Source: CAYSLA01 sp964431685
Lineage (GTDB): Bacteria; Armatimonadota; UBA5829
Assembly (NCBI GenBank): GCA_964431685.1
Contig: CAYSLA010000098.1
Span: 1 to 12,795 of the forward strand
Direction: 5' to 3'
DNA length: 12,795 nucleotides
Under the pieces are notes generated by a model that was not told the DNA's origin, did not search any database, and worked only from the letters and a program-made list of their open reading frames with translations. Shown here in pieces: positions 1 through 6,388 of this stretch (positions are counted from its first letter, which is position 1; each line of letters opens with the position of its first letter). A program made the position numbers and the translations under genes.

Positions 1-476
1 TAGGTGATTCCGGATTCGTCGCTTCTCGACCGGCAGTAGGCGATGACTTCCTGGCCCGATTGCGTGACAGCAAGGGATACACGCTCGGGAAGCCACCCGA
101 CATCGTCCACGGTCTGAATGCCCCAGGTCGCACCCTGCCTGACCGCGAGTTTGAGAATGTTCTGGTCGTAGCTTGAGGCATCGATGAAGGCGATCCGCGC
201 CTGACCGGCAGGATTGACATTCAGGCTCGACAGTCCTCCCCAAAACCCAACACTAGCCACTGGCTCGGCGTTCCACTGTTGGTTCACTCTGGAAGCATAT
301 ACCAGCACGCCGCCAGTAGTGTAGCTGACGCAGGGAGTGTTTGACGGACCAACGGCAATCGACGCGTCACCTGCCACAAACCCCGCACTCGGAACCGGCT
401 CCACACTCCAGTAAGCCGCCATACCAGGCACTGCAAGAATGCCTAGACAGAGCACCGCTATGACTTTCAACTGCAT
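1..476 (-). CDS. Secreted beta-propeller-like repeat protein (3' end outside window)
   Basis: The first 158 residues are visible; the frame is open to the window edge, so the C-terminus is missing. The N-terminus is a clear Sec signal peptide: a Lys, then a hydrophobic stretch to about residue 20, with likely cleavage near Gly-Met-Ala-Ala. The mature part holds three imperfect repeats of about 45-50 residues (about 23-67, 68-117, 118-156). Each begins with Trp followed by a pattern like 'xxExVxxxGF', then 'SLxVxxxGxxxIAY' and a hydrophobic strand. This spacing is typical of four-stranded propeller blades in secreted BNR/Asp-box-like proteins; the fold is inferred. The ATG has a purine-rich GGGAGAGG seven bases upstream. 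No promoter is evident in the 111-base gap, so it is probably co-transcribed with the secreted gene at 588-1493. Function and ligand are unknown. Confidence 0.75.
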   Translation of the reverse strand, partial: MQLKVIAVLCLGILAVPGMAAYWSVEPVPSAGFVAGDASIAVGPSNTPCVSYTTGGVLVYASRVNQQWNAEPVASVGFWGGLSSLNVNPAGQARIAFIDASSYDQNILKLAVRQGATWGIQTVDDVGWLPERVSLAVTQSGQEVIAYCRSRSDESGIT

Positions 477-513
477 CACAATGCCTCTCCCACGGCCCTA
501 CCAAGATGCGGAC

Positions 514-561
514 GGGCCGACGCCGAACGCTGCCATCTCGCGTTCCCCTTAGCGCCGGCCC
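514..561 (-). other. Hairpin between two secreted-protein genes
   Basis: Outer arms 514-523 and 552-561 pair at 9 of 10 positions (GGGCCGACGC against GCGCCGGCCC). An inner perfect 6-bp stem, 525-530 with 540-545, has a 9-base loop. It lies 26 bases past the stop codon of the 301-residue gene, in the direction of transcription. No T-run follows on the minus strand, so it is not a canonical intrinsic terminator. It may be an attenuating or mRNA-stabilising structure that sets the expression ratio of the two genes; that role is inferred. Confidence 0.4.
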
Positions 562-587
562 GACCAGATGGACTGTACGCAGCCAGA

Positions 588-1493
588 CTACGGAGCGGCG
601 GGTTCGACCGGACTAGACGTGCCCACCGTCAGCTCACCAGCCACAAGCGGACCACCCGCCTGATAGCCGGCCGCAGACAGAACGTCCACTGCTAAGGGCA
701 TCGCCTTGATGTAGAACTCGTCCGCCCGGCGATACGTCGGGCTCCAGTCGACGACCCTCACCTCGATTCTCGCAGGCACCCCGTTCAGTCTGCCTATACC
801 GGAGAAAGTACCCACCAATCCCGAGACTCTTAGTTCCGCAACCGCGGGCAGATATATGGAAACCCGCGGGCGAATGGAGTTGGCAGTGAATAGATACTCC
901 GAATAGAACAGTCTTCCCTTGACCACTCCACCTGTCTTCACTGCGTTGAAATCGAACCTGCCAACGCCCGAACTTGCAGCAATGGCGCCAATGCCTTTCG
1001 CGAAGCAGTCTGGAACCGGGTTGCTGAAGACGACTATGTCTCCTCTGATGACACCGCCGGCCGCCTCGTAGATTATGTCGAGAAAGAACGGCCGTGCAAC
1101 GATTCTGAACCAGTCCCCGCACGGGTTGTCGTCCAGAGCCTCAACCTGAATGTTGCAGAGCATGTTGTTCCAGTAGCCAACTGCCTTCACCGTGGCGAAG
1201 TTGCCCCGCACCTCGAGAGACTCGATCGTTCTCGAGTAGATGACATTGCCTCTGGAAACAGAAGTAGGGCTGATCTCGCTGAACTTGAATCCACCGAGCA
1301 GCAGGTTGCCTGCTCTGGCAACGTTGATGTCGAATGCCCCAATCTTGCCGTCGACCCCAAACCTTATTGCACCCGAACCCTTGACTCCAGAATCCGGACT
1401 GGGATAGGACGTAATCTGGGCGACACAGACCGACAGGCTCAACGCAACCAGAACAACCGCACACAGCAAAACCGATAATGATCTCCTGCACAT
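588..1493 (-). CDS. Exported protein with two tandem homologous domains, function unknown
   Basis: A 301-residue protein with a signal peptide (Met-Cys-Arg-Arg, then hydrophobic residues 6-24, cleavage probably after Cys-Val-Ala). The mature part is an internal duplication. Residues about 38-155 and 166-290 align: each opens with K-G-x-G-A-I, then G-x-[IV]-G-x-F-D-x-N, then [FY]-S-E. Each closes with L-x-V-x-G, a glycine-rich strand, a D-x-F-x-I-x-A-x-P segment and A-A-G-x-x-x-G-x-x-x-G-[DE]. High Gly, Val and Ile content suggests all-beta domains. The start is the ATG at 1493, which has an AGGAGG eight bases upstream; a GTG nine bases further upstream (1502) overlaps that site and is unlikely. 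I do not recognise the family. A strong promoter precedes the gene. Confidence 0.8.
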   Translation of the reverse strand: MCRRSLSVLLCAVVLVALSLSVCVAQITSYPSPDSGVKGSGAIRFGVDGKIGAFDINVARAGNLLLGGFKFSEISPTSVSRGNVIYSRTIESLEVRGNFATVKAVGYWNNMLCNIQVEALDDNPCGDWFRIVARPFFLDIIYEAAGGVIRGDIVVFSNPVPDCFAKGIGAIAASSGVGRFDFNAVKTGGVVKGRLFYSEYLFTANSIRPRVSIYLPAVAELRVSGLVGTFSGIGRLNGVPARIEVRVVDWSPTYRRADEFYIKAMPLAVDVLSAAGYQAGGPLVAGELTVGTSSPVEPAAP

Positions 1494-1501
1494 CTTAACC
1501 A

Positions 1502-1507
1502 CCTCCT
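1502..1507 (-). promoter_or_regulatory. Ribosome binding site that fixes the start at 1493
   Basis: A perfect AGGAGG on the minus strand sits eight bases before the ATG at 1493. The longer in-frame alternative, GTG at 1500-1502, would overlap this site, so the ATG is preferred. Confidence 0.8.
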
Positions 1508-1565
1508 GTGATGACAGGCGAGCACAGTGTGATGCACAACTAGCAGGACTTGCACCACTAATATA

Positions 1566-1593
1566 AGTATACTACATTTCGCGGGGAAGTCAA
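1566..1593 (-). promoter_or_regulatory. Sigma-70-type promoter for the secreted gene pair
   Basis: The -35 box is TTGACT (1588-1593) and the -10 box TATACT (1566-1571), each one mismatch from consensus, with a 16-base spacer. Transcription would begin near 1558-1560, giving a leader of about 65 bases before the ATG at 1493. No competing promoter of this quality was seen in the gap. Confidence 0.7.
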
Positions 1594-1674
1594 CCGGTTT
1601 TTCTGTTTTTTCTTAATCTCTTGGCGAGCGGGAGTCAGCGCCTGCGCGGAGATACCCTTCTGAAGAACAGGACA

Positions 1675-3018
1675 CTAGTCCATCTCCGGGAAGTCCCAGG
1701 ACAAGGCGCTTCGTGAGGTCCGGCTGGTCAGCACGGACTTCCTTAGCGACTGAGCAGGTCTGGTAACGCTTTTGGCTCCATCTTGTGCTGGCTTCTTCGT
1801 TCCTGGTGCGTCTGCTTTCACAGTGCCGCCACCGCTGGGTTTGGCGGTGACAACAGCGCTGGCTTGACGAGCCGGAGCGACCTTCCTGGCACGGACATCC
1901 ATGCTCACCCCGCCGCAGCTCATCAGTGTAAGAGACCTGATCGCCGCACCAGATTGCCTCTGGCTCTCTTCGGTGATTTCCACTATGCGTGTCTGACCCG
2001 GGAGTGTGCGACTTACTGGTACGTTCTGGACCTTATGATTAGTCAGCAGATATGAGAACTGGTGGCCAGAGCGCGAGATGGCTTTCTGCTCTTTGACAAG
2101 GTTGGCAATGGCCACGAAACGAAACAGCGCCTGCAGTTCCTTGTATACGGGTCTGGCCTCGGATATCTCCGAGTACTTGGCTGTGAAAGCATCAGCAAAC
2201 TGTTGTGCAAGTTTGGAGGACTTTCCTTTACCCTTGACCTCACTCATACTGGTGAGGAACTCTTCTTCGGTCAGTAGTCTAACCTGACATTCTCTCAGGC
2301 GAACCAGACCATCATTCTCTTCGTAGGTCGCTTCACCGGGGGAAAACCAGAACCTGTTGAGAGCGTGGTCCATATCGTTTGGCTGCACGCCCGTCGCAAG
2401 TGCCTCTTTCAGTTGGTCCGCGCCCAGCGACATAAGGCTCACAAACCCCGGAATCTCCAGATCGACGGAACCGTTGGACAGGCTCTTCATAAAGTAGTCA
2501 GCGTCAACCATCACCTTGGCAAACCGGGAATCAAAAGGTACGCCCAACACTCTGACTTTCTGTGGTTGTTTGCCTACGGCTTCCCACTCGCGGTTGACAG
2601 CCTGCCGCCGGTCATCACCACTGCCCGCCCCTCGTCCCACCTGACGAAGCTGTTGCAGCACCTTTGGGTCCGGATCGATGGAGCAACCGGGCGGCGTGAA
2701 GTATCTTACGTTACCCTTGCGCTGCACATAGACCATATGTGCCGAACGGAACGCGACTACCAGATCGTCAGCGTGCAAAGTCGGATAGGTAGGATCCACA
2801 CTGCCCACGAGAATGATGTCCCTGGCACCGGAATCGACGATGAAGCCCTGAAGACGGGTAATCCCGCACAACTTGAGAGCCTGTTTCGAACTGCGCTCCC
2901 TGAGTGTCTTCTCCAACATTCTCATCGAAAGAGCTCGACCTTTGGCAGCATCGGCTGTGATGGAGCACAAGCCAACCAGGACGAGCGCAAGGACCACGGA
3001 AACCATCGCTCTTCTCAT
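1675..3018 (-). CDS. Exported DUF1598-like protein
   Basis: A 447-residue protein. The N-terminus (Met-Arg-Arg, hydrophobic residues 5-20, then Ala-Asp-Ala-Ala) is a Sec signal peptide. A region near residues 105-125 (PGCSIDPDPKVLQQL) and another near 158-185 (GVPFDSRFAKVMVDADYFMK) resemble, from memory, segments of the DUF1598 family of planctomycetes; I could not search. Residues 380-430 form a low-complexity Lys/Pro/Gly/Ala tail. The open frame extends to 3219, but that longer start would overlap the dehydrogenase gene. The ATG at 3018 has GGAGAG eight bases upstream and starts exactly at the signal peptide, so it is chosen. It is the third gene of a probable operon, 73 bases after the dehydrogenase. 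No function is known for the family. Confidence 0.75.
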   Translation of the reverse strand: MRRAMVSVVLALVLVGLCSITADAAKGRALSMRMLEKTLRERSSKQALKLCGITRLQGFIVDSGARDIILVGSVDPTYPTLHADDLVVAFRSAHMVYVQRKGNVRYFTPPGCSIDPDPKVLQQLRQVGRGAGSGDDRRQAVNREWEAVGKQPQKVRVLGVPFDSRFAKVMVDADYFMKSLSNGSVDLEIPGFVSLMSLGADQLKEALATGVQPNDMDHALNRFWFSPGEATYEENDGLVRLRECQVRLLTEEEFLTSMSEVKGKGKSSKLAQQFADAFTAKYSEISEARPVYKELQALFRFVAIANLVKEQKAISRSGHQFSYLLTNHKVQNVPVSRTLPGQTRIVEITEESQRQSGAAIRSLTLMSCGGVSMDVRARKVAPARQASAVVTAKPSGGGTVKADAPGTKKPAQDGAKSVTRPAQSLRKSVLTSRTSRSALSWDFPEMD

Positions 3019-3091
3019 CTCTCGCTCTCTCCGCATTGACGAAAGAAGGGAAAAGCAGCTCGTGTGAGCACTGCCAATACGCACTCTCCCC

Positions 3092-4165
3092 TCAATATCC
3101 CGTTTGCGTGGCAATCCGTGCAGCAATGTCATCTCCGACCTCCACAGTTGTTGATGTTCCCCCAAGATCAGGAGTGCGGACTCGCCCGTCTCTGAGGTTG
3201 GAGCAAACCGCCGAGTCAATTATCTCGGCGGCCTGCGTTTCGCCAAGAAAGTCCAACATCATAGCGGCGCTTCGGATGGCGGCTATGGGGTTGGCTATGC
3301 CCTGGCCGGCTATGTCCGGTGCTGCGCCGTGAACCGGCTCGAACAAAGACGGAGCCCTGCGCTCCGGGTTGATGTTTGCACTTGGAGCCAGGCCAAGGCT
3401 GCCCGTGATCGCGCCACCCAGATCGCTCAGAATATCACCAAAGAGATTGGACGCTACCACAACGTCGAAGCGTTCCGGACAACGCACAAAATGCATGCAA
3501 AGCGCATCAATATGGAACTTCTCGGCAGTTACGTCCGGGTAATCTCCCTGTATCTCCTCGAGAACTCTATCCCACATGACCATACCATACTTCATAGCGT
3601 TCGACTTTGTGGCCATCGCCAGATTCTTCCTTCGCTTCCTGGCAAGCTCGAATCCGTAGCGAAGAATGCGCTCGACACCCTTGCGAGTATGCAGTGCGGT
3701 CTGAGCGGCAACCTCGTCAGGAGTCCCTGTCTTGAGGATTCCTCCGGCGTCCGCATACTCGCCCTCTGAGTTCTCGCGGACTACCACCAGATCTATCTCC
3801 CCGGAGTTTCTCCCTGCCAGGGGGCTGTCGACTCCAGGCAATAACTTGGCTGGTCTCACGCACGCATACTGGTCGAACTGCTGACGCATGCGGATGAGGG
3901 GTGCAAGTGTGATGTGATCAGGCAGGTTGGCGGGATCGCCCACAGCCCCCAGAAACACCGCGTCGAAACCCATCAGGACGCTCAGGAAATCCTCCGGAGC
4001 AGTTATGCCGGTCTTCTTCCAGTAGCGGTGGCCCCAATCAAACTCTGTGGTCTCAATGCAAAAACCAGTCCGTTCCGCCGCGGTGTGGAGAGTCTTTGCC
4101 GCTTCGATAGTCACGTCGATCCCGATGCCATCTCCGGGATACAGAGCAATCTTATATGATCTCAC
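3092..4165 (-). CDS. Tartrate dehydrogenase/D-malate dehydrogenase (decarboxylating)
   Basis: A 357-residue member of the isocitrate/isopropylmalate dehydrogenase superfamily, in the TtuC/DmlA branch, which oxidises tartrate or D-malate with NAD and a divalent metal. Visible landmarks are the N-terminal YPGDGIG (9-15), GAVGDP (73-78), RENSEGEY (130-137), ATKSN (185-189), and the metal-binding aspartates in HIDAL (220) and NLFGDILSDLG (244, 248). EPVHGAAPDIAGQGIANP (276-293) is also present, and its Asp favours NAD over NADP. Length matches the family. The start chosen is a GTG with a GAAAGGT site six bases upstream. A TTG at 4228 would add 21 residues absent from relatives and lacks a clear binding site. 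It lies 64 bases after the propeller gene, probably in one operon. 3-Isopropylmalate dehydrogenase is less likely: no leu genes are nearby, and the ENSEGEY and DPANLPDH signatures fit the tartrate/malate branch. Confidence 0.88.
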   Translation of the reverse strand: MRSYKIALYPGDGIGIDVTIEAAKTLHTAAERTGFCIETTEFDWGHRYWKKTGITAPEDFLSVLMGFDAVFLGAVGDPANLPDHITLAPLIRMRQQFDQYACVRPAKLLPGVDSPLAGRNSGEIDLVVVRENSEGEYADAGGILKTGTPDEVAAQTALHTRKGVERILRYGFELARKRRKNLAMATKSNAMKYGMVMWDRVLEEIQGDYPDVTAEKFHIDALCMHFVRCPERFDVVVASNLFGDILSDLGGAITGSLGLAPSANINPERRAPSLFEPVHGAAPDIAGQGIANPIAAIRSAAMMLDFLGETQAAEIIDSAVCSNLRDGRVRTPDLGGTSTTVEVGDDIAARIATQTGY

Positions 4166-4229
4166 AGATTTACCTTTCGGGGATGAAATGCGCCCACACG
4201 AAATGTCGACCACTCGTTCGTCACGCAAT

Positions 4230-5696
4230 CTAGACCCATTCCACAGAGAAAACCTCCGCGCATCGCAGGCTGAAGTGAAGGACCACGGCTTCCCCTTCAG
4301 CTATGTTTGCGTTCGGGTAGCCTCGCCACGTGACGATCGTTCCCATAGAATCTCCATGGAGTGGGTCGCAGTCCTCAACGGACATCCCTTCCTTCCCGAC
4401 AACGCCAACCCTGATCTCTCCCGCTCGCGGGGCTCGGAAGTTCAGCTTTAGATTTCTGCCTGCGGGGATCATCTCGGTTGTCCAAAACTCTCCCTCCACG
4501 TCTGCTTTCACCGCGCAGAGCCGGTCTTGCGGCCACCAGGCCCAGGCCATCTGCCACGCGTCCCACACCGCGGGCCACCGCGGATACTTGTGCGGATACT
4601 CAGTGCCAGTGTATGGGATAGCCACGCGATCTTTACCAAACTGCAACAGATCCTTTCCGCATCCTATGAACTCACAGTCCCACGTGCCCGGTTCGCCCGG
4701 AACTATGACCGGACCGCCCGGCACCTGGTTCCACGCGATACCGTCCGCGCTCGAGTATAGCCTTATCTCAGATCGTTCCGTAAACCTGTGCCACACCATC
4801 GGAAACATGAGATGGTAATCCGGAAGACCAGGGTAGTCCGTACGGCTGTTCAGGTAGAAGTCATAGTCAGGTGGATCGTCAAGTCTCGGCCATATAACGG
4901 GCTCGACCGGACCCCAATGGAAGAAATCGTCGGACTCAGCCCGCCCGATCCACCTTCGCTCGTTGCGGTACATCCGTGTGAACATGACATACTTGCCGAG
5001 CGCAGAATCGAAGTAGACGGTGGTGTCCGTGTCACTTGGGTGCATCATCAGCGGTTCGGAAACCGGAGTCCACGTCCGGCCGTCCGGTGACGTGAGAGCA
5101 TATAGACAGTATCTCCCTCCTGCCAGTATCCGTTCATCCTGGTAACGCGGGTGGCGCTGGATGTACTCAGCGAAGAGCCGCTCCCCGACGTCTCCAGGCG
5201 GATTCACGCAGTAAACAAACTTGTACCGTTCGTGGTCCGGGGCGGCGGGGTCGACGAAAAACGTCACCCCGTCAAACCCGTGCTGACCTGGGACTTCTAT
5301 CCGGCATCGCTGCGGTTCGCTCCAAATGAAACCGTCCTCCGACTCAACCGAGCACACCACCACGGAATCTGGGTTGATGGCGTTGGCGCTCGAGCCGCTG
5401 CCAAGCTTGGAGTTGCCGTTGATCTCGAAGAACCACGACCGGTACATTCCTTCGTGGAAAACAGTGCGACCCCAACCTCTCCACGCACTAATCGGGTCCG
5501 TCTTCCTGGCTGGCTGCGCTGCCAGCCGGATGCCGTGCGGAATGTAGATTGGCTTGGCGTGAAGCTCAACCTGCCTTTTCGGCAAATCTGACCATGCGTA
5601 GGAGCTCCCACCAGGGTCTTGCCATACCAGGGCGCCGCACTTAATGTTCCGCCAGTCAAAGAATAGTATCTTCTTACACCGCTCGTGTACGTTCAT
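4230..5696 (-). CDS. Glycoside-hydrolase-like five-bladed propeller protein (GH32/GH43-like)
   Basis: A 488-residue protein without a signal peptide, so cytoplasmic. From about residue 75 to 395 it is rich in blade motifs: Trp-rich strands, 'SxDGxxW' turns (SEDGFIWSEP near 119-128, SPDGRTWTPV near 203-212, SADGIAWNQV near 316-325) and GKYVMFTRMYRNE near 234-246. Together these match five-bladed propellers of GH32/43/68/130-like proteins. Residues about 400-488 look like a C-terminal beta-sandwich, as in GH32 relatives. Candidate acidic residues exist (Asp142 in FDG, Asp340/Glu342 in WDCEF), but I cannot assign a catalytic set, so it may be non-catalytic or of unknown specificity. It is first in the operon with the dehydrogenase, suggesting joint processing of a sugar or sugar acid; that is inferred. 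A GAGGGGG site lies about 12 bases before the ATG. Confidence 0.75.
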   Translation of the reverse strand: MNVHERCKKILFFDWRNIKCGALVWQDPGGSSYAWSDLPKRQVELHAKPIYIPHGIRLAAQPARKTDPISAWRGWGRTVFHEGMYRSWFFEINGNSKLGSGSSANAINPDSVVVCSVESEDGFIWSEPQRCRIEVPGQHGFDGVTFFVDPAAPDHERYKFVYCVNPPGDVGERLFAEYIQRHPRYQDERILAGGRYCLYALTSPDGRTWTPVSEPLMMHPSDTDTTVYFDSALGKYVMFTRMYRNERRWIGRAESDDFFHWGPVEPVIWPRLDDPPDYDFYLNSRTDYPGLPDYHLMFPMVWHRFTERSEIRLYSSADGIAWNQVPGGPVIVPGEPGTWDCEFIGCGKDLLQFGKDRVAIPYTGTEYPHKYPRWPAVWDAWQMAWAWWPQDRLCAVKADVEGEFWTTEMIPAGRNLKLNFRAPRAGEIRVGVVGKEGMSVEDCDPLHGDSMGTIVTWRGYPNANIAEGEAVVLHFSLRCAEVFSVEWV

Positions 5697-5735
5697 TACG
5701 TTTGTCTGCCCCCTCTACGACTGCGAAGCCATCCT

Positions 5736-5764
5736 ATTGTATCGCCGAGGTTGATGCTTGTCCA
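5736..5764 (-). promoter_or_regulatory. Sigma-70-type promoter for the propeller-dehydrogenase-DUF1598 operon
   Basis: The -35 box is TGGACA (5759-5764) and the -10 box TACAAT (5736-5741), each one mismatch from consensus, with the optimal 17-base spacer. The predicted start is near 5729, giving a leader of about 33 bases. No comparable promoter was found in the gaps at 4166-4229 or 3019-3091, which supports one transcript for the three genes. Confidence 0.7.
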
Positions 5765-5798
5765 GAATTGAGGTGGCAGCCGTCGTACTTACCGAACG

Positions 5799-5868
5799 TC
5801 CCGTCATGCCGGACGTGATCCGGCAACCACCCATCCCGTCATGCCGGACTTGATCCGGCAACCACCCA
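5799..5868. repeat. Two tandem copies of a 35-bp hairpin repeat
   Basis: Units 5799-5833 and 5834-5868 differ at one base only. Each carries the inverted repeat GCCGGA-(5 bases)-TCCGGC, a 17-base hairpin, followed by AACCACCCA. It resembles the dispersed 'CCGTCAT-CCGGA-TTGATCCGG' repeats of many bacterial genomes (recalled, not searched). It lies just upstream of the operon promoter and 13 bases from the 78-bp palindrome. Confidence 0.85.
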
Positions 5869-5881
5869 ACGTGTCACAGGT

Positions 5882-5959
5882 GTATCGGGATTTGAGGGTT
5901 GGGACACCGCGCCGCAAACTATGCACAAACATGCAAACCCAACCCGAAAATCCCGATAC
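5882..5959 (-). repeat. 78-bp palindromic element, copy A
   Basis: The 22-base ends (5882-5903 and 5938-5959) are inverted repeats pairing at 20 of 22 positions, around a 34-base centre. The outer 12 bases GTATCGGGATTT are shared by both ends. The reverse complement of this copy aligns end to end, without gaps, with copy B at 9843-9920, including the centre length. It ends ten bases beyond the vsr stop codon. It is non-coding and MITE- or REP-like; the strand given reflects orientation relative to copy B. Confidence 0.9.
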
Positions 5960-5968
5960 TTCACCAAC

Positions 5969-6388
5969 CTACCGAGCGCTCTCCATAGTCGGACTGTCAC
6001 GCAAACAGCCAGCGAGCCTTACGATGTCCTTGATCTCACATTCCCAGATAACCAGGACGTGCCAGCCGAGCCTTTCCAGCTGGGCCGTCACCACGCGATG
6101 ACGCTCGATATTCTGTGCGAATTTCCTCTCCCAGAAGCCTTGTCGACTCTTCGGGCTGTATGCATACTTGCACGATGGGTGTCTCTGCCAGAAGCAGCCG
6201 TGCACGAATATAGCGGTCTTATACTTCGGAAGGACAATATCAGGCTTTCCCGGCAGTTGCGCCGAGTGCAGCCGAAATCTGTAGCCCATCCGATGAAGCA
6301 ACGACCTTACCGCTATCTCCGGCCGCGTATTCGTTGACCGGATCCGGGACATATTCCAACTCCGTCTCTGCTTGTCCAGACTGTCCAT
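5969..6388 (-). CDS. vsr: Very short patch repair endonuclease Vsr
   Basis: A 139-residue, full-length Vsr. The enzyme nicks 5' of the T in T:G mismatches that arise when 5-methylcytosine deaminates. Residues equivalent to those of E. coli Vsr are visible: Glu24 in RSTNTRPE, metal-binding Asp50 in LPGKPDIV, His63-Gly-Cys65-Phe66-Trp67, then His70 and Cys73, and Cys117 in VIWEC. Cys65, His70, Cys73 and Cys117 fit the structural zinc site. The position of E. coli His69 is Gln68 here. The start at 6388 keeps the conserved 'RSxNMxxIRS' segment near residue 10; an ATG at Met13 has a better GGAG site but would truncate it. The gene overlaps the 3' end of the methyltransferase relic by 149 bases in another frame, an exaggerated form of the dcm-vsr overlap in E. 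coli. Confidence 0.93.
   Translation of the reverse strand: MDSLDKQRRSWNMSRIRSTNTRPEIAVRSLLHRMGYRFRLHSAQLPGKPDIVLPKYKTAIFVHGCFWQRHPSCKYAYSPKSRQGFWERKFAQNIERHRVVTAQLERLGWHVLVIWECEIKDIVRLAGCLRDSPTMESAR

Noticed and set aside
2365..3039. Open plus-strand frame of 224 codons opposite the DUF1598-like gene
   Set aside because: It lies wholly antisense to a gene with signal peptide and binding site, and its translation is compositionally odd (many His/Arg).
1675..3219. 514-residue version of the DUF1598-like protein
   Set aside because: The extra 67 residues overlap the dehydrogenase gene, precede the signal peptide and have no binding site.
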